Assembly: GCA_963792705.1 (NCBI GenBank)
Contig: CAWBXD010000014.1
Span: forward strand, 1-64,000
Reading direction: 5' to 3'
DNA from: JBBQVS01 sp963792705
GTDB lineage: Bacteria > Chloroflexota > Ktedonobacteria > Ktedonobacterales > Ktedonobacteraceae
DNA: 64,000 nucleotides
Positions 26,892-35,541 of this stretch are shown in pieces. A program made the position numbers and the translations under genes. Under the pieces are notes generated by a model, which saw nothing but the letters and a program-made list of their open reading frames with translations, was not told where the DNA came from and ran no database searches. The stretch's first letter is position 1; each line of letters opens with the position of its first letter.

Positions 26892-26976
26892 TGACTACCT
26901 TTCAGCGCATAGAAACTAAGCATGTTACATGCTTGCACTGCCAGTTTATCATAGTCATGGGCATTTAGGTAGAGTG

Positions 26977-28599
26977 TTACATCACCATGCGTGTTGCCTG
27001 AATCACGCCGCGCTTGCTCTTTTTGCCTTCAACGACAAGTACCATCCCCTCTTGTACATTGCGTACTTCATCAAGTGCTACACGCACTCCTTCTCGATTA
27101 AGAATAGTTGTTTCTCCATTTACGACAACGGCAACTGGCTTGATCTCACCGGTAGCCTGCTTGACCGAACCACCTGCGATAATATAAGTATCCTTCTCCT
27201 CTGGATTTGGTGCTTTCCCAACCACAGTTACCTTGCGCCCGTTCGTCAGAAGGGAACTGATCAACCCAGGAAGTTCCTTGGTGTTCTCAAGTTCACGCTT
27301 CTTATCGTCTTCCTGTTGCTCCGTTTGTACTACAGGATGGGACTCTTCAGCCTCTGTTCGCTGCTGCGACTCCGTTTGGGGTACTTCGTCCTTCTTATGA
27401 TGGTGATGGACCTTTACATGGTGCTTTTTATGATCTTCATGTTCATCAGGATGATCGTTCGAGCGTTGCTGCTGCGATACATCGCGGCTATTCGATTGCT
27501 CAAACAATACATCATTGTAAGCACGAGGAATAGCCACATCTAGCGCATGTGGCAACGCATCAAAACGATAGGTAATCATGATGTGCTCGGAGGTTGTTGC
27601 GCGTTGTAGAGCTTCGTATTCTTCCTTTGCTAGATAGTCTTTGAGCCTAATAGCACTTCCATCTAGCTGCATCGGCACAGAGGCTGGAACAGTGATAGAG
27701 AGATGTGCGCCATGAAAGTATTCAGCACTAAGATTATCAGGCTTCCGACGTAGCAGAAGCGACGAAATTTGTTGCATCGTCGAAAGCGGATCACCAGCAG
27801 TAATCACACACACGTCCAATACACCATCATCAATATACGCGTCTGGTGTCATCTCTGCGATATCCCCGTACCGCCGAGTGTTACCAATGACAACCTGTGA
27901 TGCATCACCTTTCCAAGCTGGTTCTTTGTCATAACTATCATTACCCATACGTATTTCGACTGGAAAAGCTCGATGTGTTGAAAGCTCTTTCGCCGCCGAT
28001 AGTCCAACCGCGAGTGGGCCAATGCGATACTTGAGCGGTTTAGATACGTTGCCCATAATAGCGGCATCAATGCCTAGACCAGCCATAAGCAGGAAATGAT
28101 GTTTTCCTAGATTGCTTTCCTTTGATGTCCTGTTTTTCTTTTTTGTCGGCTTTGGCTCATCTAAGTGTGGTGGCGTTTGCTCTTGTGCATCTGGAAATGA
28201 GATGTGTTCTATTGAAACATGTCCAACATCTACTTTCCGCGCTTCACTATTGACGAGCGATAGAGCAGCCTTCACTGGATCAATGGGAATACCAACCTCA
28301 CCTGCCCAAACATTGGCGGTGCCGCCTGGAATAACTCCCACAATACTGTGTGGACTTTTACTGTTCAACACACCATTGACAACTTGATTCAGGGTGCCAT
28401 CTCCACCATATGCAATAACAAGGTTACGCCCATCGTTCGCCGCCTCGTTTGCCAACTCCATAGTATGACCACCATACTCTTTGATTGCAATATTCGTCTT
28501 CCAACCAGCCGCAGATAATACCGCTAACACATCTGTTATTTTTGCTATATTCTGCCCCGTCCTTGGGTTAATAACCACGGATGCATTCTTTGCACGCAT
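26977..28599 (-). CDS. diacylglycerol kinase-family lipid kinase with His-rich linker and extra C-terminal domain
   Basis: A 540-residue protein. Residues 1-350 are a DAGK-type lipid kinase with GGDGT (65-69) and PGGTAN (91-96), interrupted by a charged insert at about 136-165. Residues 383-401 are extremely rich in His, Lys and Asp. An acidic Gln/Glu region follows to 440, and residues 445-540 form a compact beta-rich domain (KVTVVGKA, VAVVVNGETTIL, MVLVVEGKK) similar in style to DUF5666-type small barrels. This C-terminal half is absent from ordinary lipid kinases of about 300 residues. AAGGAG lies about 11 bases before the ATG. It is 85 bases upstream of rnhA on the same strand. Confidence 0.75.
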   Translation of the reverse strand: MRAKNASVVINPRTGQNIAKITDVLAVLSAAGWKTNIAIKEYGGHTMELANEAANDGRNLVIAYGGDGTLNQVVNGVLNSKSPHSIVGVIPGGTANVWAGEVGIPIDPVKAALSLVNSEARKVDVGHVSIEHISFPDAQEQTPPHLDEPKPTKKKNRTSKESNLGKHHFLLMAGLGIDAAIMGNVSKPLKYRIGPLAVGLSAAKELSTHRAFPVEIRMGNDSYDKEPAWKGDASQVVIGNTRRYGDIAEMTPDAYIDDGVLDVCVITAGDPLSTMQQISSLLLRRKPDNLSAEYFHGAHLSITVPASVPMQLDGSAIRLKDYLAKEEYEALQRATTSEHIMITYRFDALPHALDVAIPRAYNDVLFEQSNSRDVSQQQRSNDHPDEHEDHKKHHVKVHHHHKKDEVPQTESQQRTEAEESHPVVQTEQQEDDKKRELENTKELPGLISSLLTNGRKVTVVGKAPNPEEKDTYIIAGGSVKQATGEIKPVAVVVNGETTILNREGVRVALDEVRNVQEGMVLVVEGKKSKRGVIQATRMVM

Positions 28600-28695
28600 A
28601 ATAAAACATACTCCTTCGTGTGGGGATAGGTCACACGTCTTCTATAGACAACACGGAAGAGTATGCAGTTGAGTTTCAAAGCATGAGATAGATGA

Positions 28696-28740
28696 GAAAA
28701 AGGGACTAGACAGCTATAAAAGTTGTCCAGTCCCTTTTTT
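28696..28740 (-). terminator. Rho-independent terminator after transketolase
   Basis: On the minus strand GGGACTGGACA (28734-28724) pairs with TGTCTAGTCCC (28712-28702) using one G-U pair, followed by TTTTTCTC. It lies 25 bases after the tkt stop and separates tkt from the lipid-kinase gene. Confidence 0.8.
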
Positions 28741-28764
28741 GTTTATACTACAAGATGCCAAACA

Positions 28765-30657
28765 CTACTTGTCGGAAAGTGCGTCGTCTACTTTTCCTTG
28801 AAGAATGGCCTTGACAGCCTCGACAATGTGATGAGCACTAATGCCAGCCTCTTCAAGCAATTGGGCAGGAGTGCCAGAGGTAGGCATTGACTGTACCGCA
28901 AGCTTGGTGATTTGTGGAATTTGACCATCACGTTGCGCGAAAGCCGAAAGGACAGCATCACCAATACCACCTTCCGGCCAGTGGTCCTCGACGGTGATGA
29001 ACTTGTTACCAGCCTCTTCTGCTGCTGCGAACAAGGTCTCTTCGTCGATAGGCTTGACAGAGTAGGCATCAATGACACGAATCGTGATGTTTTCTGCCTT
29101 CAACTGGTCATACGCGCTCAACGCCTCGTGCAGAGTGATACCGGCACCAACCACTGTGAGTTGGTCATGATCAGACTGTCTCACCACTTTGCTGCCACCA
29201 ATTGAGAATTCCTCATCAGGGCCATAGAGCGTAGGCAGCTTTTCGCGTGTGGTACGCATGTAAACGATACCACCATGTTCCGCCATTTCAGCCACGAGTT
29301 TAGCAGTCTGATTAGGGTCACTCGGATAGAGCACAGTGCTTCCGAAGATGGCTCGCATCATCGCCAGGTCTTCCAGTGCCATTTGTGAAGGACCATCTTC
29401 ACCAATCGAAACGCCTGCGTGGGAACCAACAAGGCGAATGTTTGCGCGAGAGATGGCGGCCATACGAATAAAGTCATAGGCACGTGTAAAGAACGCGGCA
29501 AAGGTAGAGGCAAACGGAATTTTATGTCGTACACTCATGCCAACGGCTGAAGCTACGAGCTGCTGCTCCGCAATGTACTGCTCAAAGAAGCGTTCTGGAT
29601 AGGCTTTGGCGAACTCGTCGGCGTAGGTTGAGTTACTTACCTCACCATCAAGTCCAACAACATCGGGGTTTGCATCGCCAAGTGCCTTAAGTGCATCGCC
29701 ATAGGCTCTACGTGTAGCAACGCCATCTTGCCCATACTGAGGGAACACGATAGCCTTCTTTGCAGCTTCTGGCGCAAGTTGTCCAGCGGCAGGTTTCTGC
29801 ACAGGGAAGGTCATGCTACGAGCTTGAGCATTCAATTCTTGTAATGCTTGCTCTTCCTTGTCCTTTGGCACAGGTTTACCATGCCAGCCCTCTTTGTTCT
29901 CCAGAAAGGAGACGCCTTTTCCCTTTAGCGTTTTCGCAACGATACATGTGGGTGAACCATTGCCCTCTATTGCTTGTGCAAAGGCTTTGTTGATCTCGTC
30001 GTAGTTATGCCCATCAATGATGATTGCGTTCCAACCAAAGGCGCGAGCACGTGCAGCATAAGCTTCCGTGTTCCAGCCAAGATCGGTTTCACCACGCTGT
30101 CCAAGACGGTTCACATCAATGATTGCGACAAGGTTGTCGAGCTTGTAGTGCGACGCCTTATCGAAACCCTCCCAGATGGAACCTTCAGCCATTTCGCTAT
30201 CACCACATAAGACCCATACGTGATAGGGAAGTTTGTCAAGGTACTTTCCAGCAAGGGCAACGCCTACCGCAATTGGCAAGCCCTGTCCAAGCGAACCGGT
30301 CGCAACATCGACCCATGGCAAGAGAGGCGTTGGATGCCCTTCAAGACGGCTACCAAATTTGCGTAGAGTCAACAATTCCTCATCGCTAACCGCACCAGCC
30401 GCTTTATACATTGAATACAGAAGAGGAGCGGCATGCCCCTTAGAAAAAATCAAGTGATCGTTGTTTGGGTTTTTGGGATCATCAAAGTCATAATGAAGAT
30501 AGCTATTCATAAGTACAGCCATCAGGTCTGCTGCCGACATAGATGAGGTCGGATGGCCTGAACCTGCTGCTGTAGTGCAACGGATGCTATCAACACGTAA
30601 CTGCTGTGCAAGATTTGTCCACTGTTGCACCTGTGGTTCTGTCTGTGTTGTCGTCAT
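28765..30657 (-). CDS. tkt: transketolase
   Basis: A 630-residue thiamine-diphosphate enzyme of the pentose-phosphate pathway, moving two-carbon units between sugar phosphates. The TPP/metal region starts at GDSEMAEGS (152-160) and runs to IIDVNRLGQ; SGHPTSS (33-39) and KGHAAP (73-78) are substrate-contact loops, and the pyrimidine and C-terminal domains follow from about 310. Its length and the HYKLDNLVAIIDVNRLGQ segment resemble the shorter, animal-like transketolases (about 620 residues) more than the about 660-residue E. coli type. AGGAG precedes the ATG by about 9 bases, and a terminator follows. Confidence 0.93.
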   Translation of the reverse strand: MTTTQTEPQVQQWTNLAQQLRVDSIRCTTAAGSGHPTSSMSAADLMAVLMNSYLHYDFDDPKNPNNDHLIFSKGHAAPLLYSMYKAAGAVSDEELLTLRKFGSRLEGHPTPLLPWVDVATGSLGQGLPIAVGVALAGKYLDKLPYHVWVLCGDSEMAEGSIWEGFDKASHYKLDNLVAIIDVNRLGQRGETDLGWNTEAYAARARAFGWNAIIIDGHNYDEINKAFAQAIEGNGSPTCIVAKTLKGKGVSFLENKEGWHGKPVPKDKEEQALQELNAQARSMTFPVQKPAAGQLAPEAAKKAIVFPQYGQDGVATRRAYGDALKALGDANPDVVGLDGEVSNSTYADEFAKAYPERFFEQYIAEQQLVASAVGMSVRHKIPFASTFAAFFTRAYDFIRMAAISRANIRLVGSHAGVSIGEDGPSQMALEDLAMMRAIFGSTVLYPSDPNQTAKLVAEMAEHGGIVYMRTTREKLPTLYGPDEEFSIGGSKVVRQSDHDQLTVVGAGITLHEALSAYDQLKAENITIRVIDAYSVKPIDEETLFAAAEEAGNKFITVEDHWPEGGIGDAVLSAFAQRDGQIPQITKLAVQSMPTSGTPAQLLEEAGISAHHIVEAVKAILQGKVDDALSDK

Positions 30658-30889
30658 TGTAAGATACTCCTATCTGGAAAGAGCTTTTTTCTTTTCTTGT
30701 GCGAGTTCTTTATCATTGTAAAACGCGAGGTTACGAAATGGCAAGCTGATAAGCATATTGTGTAACATTAGCACTTCGCAACCTCAAAGCTCTTTTACCG
30801 CTATACATGTACTGTAAAGCACCACTTTATACTATCACGAATAGAAAGACAAAAACGCTTCTTCTCTGCTTACTTTGAGCAGTATTGCG

Positions 30890-31072
30890 TTATTGCACCT
30901 TTTCTCGCGTTGTAGTACGTGCGTTACGACAACGTTCTGAACAGTAGCGTACTTCATCCCAGTTGCGTTCCCAACGTTTGCGCCATTCAAAGGGTTTCCC
31001 ACAGGTAGCACATATCTTTGTAGGCAGTTCACCTTTTTTTCTATGCACCGTGGGCTTCTTCGTATTTTTCAT
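30890..31072 (-). CDS. DUF2256 family small zinc-ribbon-like protein
   Basis: A 60-residue basic protein with two CxxC-type pairs, CATCGKPFEWRKRW and RYCSERCR, that probably bind one zinc ion. The pattern C-x2-C, aromatic WRKRWERNWDEVRYCSERCR, is characteristic of DUF2256. Function is unknown. The ribosome site is weak. Confidence 0.72.
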   Translation of the reverse strand: MKNTKKPTVHRKKGELPTKICATCGKPFEWRKRWERNWDEVRYCSERCRNARTTTREKVQ

Positions 31073-31173
31073 CCTGTAACCATTTTCTCAAGCGTATTTA
31101 CCATGTTATGATATAACAAGGATTGTATGTATACTTCTTTTTCCTGACGCAAGGTTAGCAACAAAAAGGTACA

Positions 31174-31569
31174 ATGGAACTCATGAGACAGCGTTATACT
31201 CAAGGCATACGAGCTACCATCGTCACAGCTTCGCTCATCCTCCTCATCGCTCTTCTGGTTGGACTGATCTGGGATTGGATAACAGCATTAGCATTTGTCA
31301 TCGGTGGCTCATTTTTCGCCCTCTGTTGTTTTCTTTCGTATTACCGTCGCAGCTATTTTTCCTTCAACAATATAGCGGATACAAACATGAGTAGCATGGT
31401 TGCATTTCTGACACATAGCATTCCTAAACCTGTTGGGCCACCACGTCCTGGTTCAGAATTAGATACCTTCAAGCCCTTTACCTTTAAACAGGATAAAGAG
31501 AAAGAGTTGGAGGACATGAAAGTTCGCGCTCTATTACGACAAGTCTTTCCAGATGAAGAGATGGCTTGA
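31174..31569 (+). CDS. two-span membrane protein, unknown
   Basis: A 131-residue protein with two adjacent hydrophobic spans (about 13-33 and 35-56), then a basic YYRRSYF and a charged cytoplasmic tail of about 70 residues. AAAGGT precedes the ATG; a second ATG three codons later is possible. No family is recognised. Its pattern suggests an inside-inside membrane anchor. Confidence 0.5.
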   Translation: MELMRQRYTQGIRATIVTASLILLIALLVGLIWDWITALAFVIGGSFFALCCFLSYYRRSYFSFNNIADTNMSSMVAFLTHSIPKPVGPPRPGSELDTFKPFTFKQDKEKELEDMKVRALLRQVFPDEEMA

Positions 31570-31693
31570 GGAAACGTATCACTTATTAGCGGCGTCAAGC
31601 ACTAAGCGTTGTACAATCGCTTGATTTAAGCAGTAGTCTTTATGAGGTCTTGTGTGGAAGCGTTCGTTTACAGCGAGCGCATTCAACACAAGT

Positions 31694-32599
31694 TCACGCC
31701 CTTCGGCTAAAGAACACTCCTTCAGACGAGACCAGAAATGTTCGCAAGGCGTTATATGTTTCATCAGGTACTTCCTCTGGCAGGAAATGTCCTCCTGGCA
31801 ACGCCTGACCACTCACGTTCTCGGCGCGTTCACGCCATACCTCTAACACATCGTAGGCATGTCCAACAAACCCTTTCTCGCCCCATAGCGCAAGCAAGGG
31901 ACATGTCACCTTCTGGCTCATATCGGCCTCATCATGGAGTAGGTCTATCGTGGCTGAAGCGCGATAATCTTCACACATAGCGTGAAGCGTTGCAGGATCG
32001 CTAAAACAACGAAGATATTCTGCTACAGCTTCAGGTGTGAACGTTGTACCGTCTGCACTCCCAGCCGCTAAAAAGCGACGTAAGTAGTACTCTGACTGTG
32101 TACCAATCAAGCGTTCTGGCAAGTCATAAGGTTGGATGAGAAAAAACCAGTGGTAGTAGGCCGTCGCAAAAGCTTGGTTCGCCGTCTTGTACATCTTATA
32201 AGTAGGTGCGATGTCAAGCACTGCTACCTTCTTAACACGCTGAGGAGCGTCAAGGGCCAGACGATGCGCGACTCTTCCCCCTCGGTCATGACCAACGACA
32301 AAAAACTCCTCGTACCCCAATGTGCTCATCACATCGACCATATCTTGCGCCATCGCTCTTTTGGAATAGCCTGCATGATCGGGTCCACCCTCTGGTTTCG
32401 AGCTATCACCATAGCCACGAAGATCAGGCACAATCACCGTGAACTCTTCCGCGAGACGAGGAGCAATCTTGTGCCACATCATATGCGTTTGAGGATAGCC
32501 ATGTAGCAGCAACAAAGGATACCCATGCCCACCTTTGACAAGCGAAATAGTAGCTCCACGAGTGGCTATCCGCGCATGCTCAAAATTCTCAAACAACAT
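31694..32599 (-). CDS. alpha/beta hydrolase, fluoroacetate (haloacetate) dehalogenase-like
   Basis: A 301-residue alpha/beta hydrolase. The nucleophile motif GHDRGGR carries D105 with R106 and R109; D129, H150-W151 (YYHWFF), Y212 (CEDYRA) and H271 (GGHFLPEE) follow. As I recall the Rhodopseudomonas palustris fluoroacetate dehalogenase (D110, R111, R114, D134, H155, W156), these match with a constant offset of five through W151, so carboxylate-binding Arg pair and halide-pocket His/Trp are conserved. It should hydrolyse short 2-halo acids to 2-hydroxyacids such as glycolate. ATG 32599 has AAAGGTG at good spacing and gives the family length, so it is preferred to the ATG at 32617. Confidence 0.82.
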   Translation of the reverse strand: MLFENFEHARIATRGATISLVKGGHGYPLLLLHGYPQTHMMWHKIAPRLAEEFTVIVPDLRGYGDSSKPEGGPDHAGYSKRAMAQDMVDVMSTLGYEEFFVVGHDRGGRVAHRLALDAPQRVKKVAVLDIAPTYKMYKTANQAFATAYYHWFFLIQPYDLPERLIGTQSEYYLRRFLAAGSADGTTFTPEAVAEYLRCFSDPATLHAMCEDYRASATIDLLHDEADMSQKVTCPLLALWGEKGFVGHAYDVLEVWRERAENVSGQALPGGHFLPEEVPDETYNALRTFLVSSEGVFFSRRA

Positions 32600-32687
32600 A
32601 TCTTGGACACCTTTCATATATATTAGAACGCGTTTTTATGATTATAGACACATCAATCGGTTACGTGCAAACGAAACTTGGATAAGT

Positions 32688-32721
32688 AAAAAGAGAGCAT
32701 AGCTTAGTATGCTCTCTTTTT
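32688..32721. terminator. Rho-independent terminator, likely bidirectional
   Basis: AAAAAGAGAGCATA (32688-32701) pairs perfectly with its complement (32708-32721) across a 6-base loop; A- and T-runs form both stem ends. It ends the DUF6069-like gene on the minus strand; the hydrolase to the left starts beyond it. Confidence 0.8.
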
Positions 32722-32770
32722 ATCTCTTAGCCTTTTTTTACCACAACTATAACCTATCCCACGTACTCGC

Positions 32771-33223
32771 TTACCTTACGCGGGTTCGGGTCATCGTCGT
32801 AAGGATAACTACACAGATGAGATATGTTGCGATATGCATCGACATGAGAGTTCCAACGGCATACCAGCTTGCGCCGGGGCTAGAAAGCAGTCCGAGGTCG
32901 GGGATGAGCGAAAGGACGAGGACGACGGTTGCGATGATTCGATAGAGCCGAACAGGACGAAGCGAGAGGCGACTCACGAGCGCGAAGACAAGCACCGCAC
33001 CTATTGTCCCAATAATCGTGAACACAATGTCTAATGGCACTTGCAACTGAAAAAAGTGGGATGAGATAGGCAAAACAGATACAGCAAGCGTGCGAATTAT
33101 TACGTTCACAATCACTGAACCAACTATCGCTAGTAACCCCATCAACCAGAGGCGTCCCCAATCGGGTCGCTCTCTTAACTGAGGTACAGAGGAAACTTTT
33201 TGTGTATTTGCTGTCGTTGACAT
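32771..33223 (-). CDS. four-span membrane protein, DUF6069-like
   Basis: A 150-residue integral membrane protein with spans at about 25-48, 62-85, 92-112 and 120-140. The pattern of paired spans with arginines in the short loops (RLSLRPVRLYRI) resembles DUF6069. Function is unknown. ATG 33223 has AAGGAG 6 bases upstream, so the longer frame to 33283 is rejected. Confidence 0.6.
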   Translation of the reverse strand: MSTTANTQKVSSVPQLRERPDWGRLWLMGLLAIVGSVIVNVIIRTLAVSVLPISSHFFQLQVPLDIVFTIIGTIGAVLVFALVSRLSLRPVRLYRIIATVVLVLSLIPDLGLLSSPGASWYAVGTLMSMHIATYLICVVILTTMTRTRVR

Positions 33224-33393
33224 CTTTTCTCCTTGACACACGTCAATACTACATTGAATAGAGCTAGCTACTAATTCTGACACAACTCAGTCTATTTACA
33301 AAGACTAGCTTGCTGTTACTATACAAGCGAAGTTTCAACAATCTGCATGAAAAGTTATCAACAAATTGTCAACGCTAGCTATATTGCACAGCT

Positions 33394-33428
33394 TTTACAC
33401 TGTAAAGCAAAAGCAATTTTGTTATACT
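33394..33428 (+). promoter_or_regulatory. candidate promoter/autoregulatory site of the two-component operon
   Basis: The 13-base palindrome TTTACA-C-TGTAAA (33394-33406) covers the -35 position of a TATACT -10 box (33423-33428). No good -35 hexamer is visible, as expected if the response regulator activates its own promoter. Inference from position only. Confidence 0.4.
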
Positions 33429-33470
33429 AGGTACAAGATATATTCATGAATGAGAAGGAAACACGTCAAC

Positions 33471-34166
33471 GTGGAGAATACAACAACGATTTTAGTGGCC
33501 GACGATGATGAGACAATCCTCGACCTGATGCGAGACTTTCTTGAAGCAGAGGGCTTTGCGGTCGAGACGGCTTGTGAGAGTCAGGAGGTCGTGCCACTTG
33601 TCGCTCGCGCACCAATAGATTGTATTCTCCTGGACGTGATGATGCCCGGCATCTCTGGCTTTGAACTCTGTCGTCAGCTCCGTGAGACATCCGATGTACC
33701 TATCCTCTTTTTAAGCGCACGACAAACCGATACCGACAAACTTCGTGGTTTTGGACTAGGTGCCGACGACTTTATTGTCAAATCGGCTACGCCAGCAGAG
33801 GTTGTAGCACGTATCAAAGCCGTGTTGCGCCGCATACAACCTAAAAAGACAGTTTCTGTACAACAACAGCTTGACTTTGGACGCTTGGTGATCAATATCG
33901 CAGCACACGAGGTACGTATGAATGGCTCTATCATTTCACTAGCTGCCAGGGAATTTGCCTTGCTCCGCTTTTTTGCCGAACATCCTCGTCAGGTTTTTAC
34001 ACGTGAGCAGTTATTTGAACGCTGTTGGGGAGAAATTGGTGATCGTCATACCGTGGCAGTCCATATCGCGCGTCTGCGTGAGAAGATCGAGCAAGACCCG
34101 ACGCGCCCATGCTATATCAGCACAGTTTGGGGTGTTGGCTATCGTTTCGAGGGAGCTTCGCAATGA
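33471..34166 (+). CDS. OmpR-family response regulator
   Basis: About 231 residues. The receiver has the acidic pocket (ADDD), phospho-acceptor D55 (LLDVMMPG), the S of LFLSAR and the K of FIVKS, where the usual Pro after Lys is Ser. A winged-helix DNA-binding domain with ARLREKIE and WGVGYRF follows. I prefer GTG 33471, preceded by GAAGGAA, because it starts the receiver just before ILVADDD; ATG 33450 without a ribosome site would add seven residues. Its stop overlaps the kinase start (ATGA), so the pair is translationally coupled. Confidence 0.88.
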   Translation: MENTTTILVADDDETILDLMRDFLEAEGFAVETACESQEVVPLVARAPIDCILLDVMMPGISGFELCRQLRETSDVPILFLSARQTDTDKLRGFGLGADDFIVKSATPAEVVARIKAVLRRIQPKKTVSVQQQLDFGRLVINIAAHEVRMNGSIISLAAREFALLRFFAEHPRQVFTREQLFERCWGEIGDRHTVAVHIARLREKIEQDPTRPCYISTVWGVGYRFEGASQ

Positions 34167-35524
34167 AAAACCTTTCTATTCGTCTCTGCCTCGCGTTGGC
34201 AGTAGCATTGCTCGTCGTTATAGCCATCCTCTCAGCGATAGGAACAACCCTGATTCTTACGCGTGGCACCACTAGTGCTCAGCAAAGAAGCGATGCCGTG
34301 CGCGTGATGATAGCAGATAGTACACACTGGACCAATCACTCATGGCAACAGACGACGAGCGCAAAGCTTGCTACATTGTTGATGACAGTTGTCATCCGCA
34401 ACTCAACAGGGCAAGTTGTGTATCAAAGTGGAACATATGACGACCTCGGACCAGCATTTCAAGAGGTGATGATAACAGATGGCACACATCAGCTTGGAAC
34501 AGCTTCCATCTACGAATGTACCTCAACAGTTTTTCATACACTTCAAACGATCTTTATTGGATTGATTGTGCTCTTACTTACCCTTATTGGCGTTGTATGC
34601 TTTGTTGCATGGACCATCCTCAAGCCACTATCGACTCTTTCACAAGCAGCGCATCAAGTGGCCCATAACGAATTGCATTTCCAGTTTCCCACGTCACGTG
34701 TGCGAGAGGTCTCTGAAGTCTTCAACTCTTTTTCTAGGATGAGTGAGGCTCTGCGTGTTTCTTTGGAGCGACAGGCAGACCTTGAACAGGAACGGCGGCT
34801 CTTCATTAGTGCCATCGCCCATGATTTGCGAACACCCCTTTTCTCGCTGCGCGGCTATCTGGAAGGACTCGCAACAGGCGTTGCTAAGACTCCTGAAAAG
34901 ACGATGCGTTACATCGAAGTGTGTCAGAGCAAAGCGGCAACTCTTGAACACCTCATCGGTGATCTTTTTGCATACACGCAACTAGAATATCTACAACAGG
35001 TACCGCGCCAGGAACCCCTGGAAATAGGAGCACTTATTACGCATATGCTTGAAAGCTTGGAACCACAGGCTCAAGAAAAGGGAGTTCATTTCATACAAGA
35101 TGTTCCTGCCACTCCCTGTATTGTTCATGCCGATGCACATCTACTTACCCGCGTCTTTGAGAATCTGCTAGACAATGCAATGCGCTACACACCGGTAGGT
35201 GGGACTATTCATATGAATTGGCGTCCTGAACGAGAGCACTTGGTCTTTACCGTTACAGACACGGGACCCGGCATTTCTCCCGATGATCTGCCGCACCTCT
35301 TTACGCCACTTTATCGCGGTGATCCCTCTCGCAACCATCATACTGGCGGTTCAGGCTTGGGATTGACGATTGCACAGCGCATCTTACATGCTCACGGTGG
35401 AGATTTAACAGTCAAAAACGCAGCACATGGGGGAGCAATCTTCACAGGTTCACTCGCCTATACAAGAGAACCAGAAAGCAGGAGTACATATACTCCTACA
35501 TTACAGTTAGCTGGCTTTCTTTGA
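34163..35524 (+). CDS. sensor histidine kinase (HAMP, HisKA, HATPase)
   Basis: A 453-residue membrane kinase. Two spans (about 7-32 and 126-150) enclose a short external domain of about 90 residues. A HAMP linker follows (150-205), then the phospho-acceptor H220 in AIAHDLRTPL, the N-box ENLLDNAMRYTP (N334, N338), the G1 box DTGPGI (366-371) and the G2 box GGSGLGL. It phosphorylates the regulator encoded just upstream. GAGGGAG precedes the ATG at 34163; upstream in-frame residues belong to the regulator gene. The signal is unknown. Confidence 0.9.
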   Translation: MKNLSIRLCLALAVALLVVIAILSAIGTTLILTRGTTSAQQRSDAVRVMIADSTHWTNHSWQQTTSAKLATLLMTVVIRNSTGQVVYQSGTYDDLGPAFQEVMITDGTHQLGTASIYECTSTVFHTLQTIFIGLIVLLLTLIGVVCFVAWTILKPLSTLSQAAHQVAHNELHFQFPTSRVREVSEVFNSFSRMSEALRVSLERQADLEQERRLFISAIAHDLRTPLFSLRGYLEGLATGVAKTPEKTMRYIEVCQSKAATLEHLIGDLFAYTQLEYLQQVPRQEPLEIGALITHMLESLEPQAQEKGVHFIQDVPATPCIVHADAHLLTRVFENLLDNAMRYTPVGGTIHMNWRPEREHLVFTVTDTGPGISPDDLPHLFTPLYRGDPSRNHHTGGSGLGLTIAQRILHAHGGDLTVKNAAHGGAIFTGSLAYTREPESRSTYTPTLQLAGFL

Positions 35525-35541
35525 ACATACTTTTAAAGCAA

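Noticed and set aside
26929..27543. 204-codon plus-strand hydrophobic frame
   Set aside because: It is the complement of the His/Lys-rich and C-terminal regions of the lipid kinase; hydrophobicity follows from the reverse codons.
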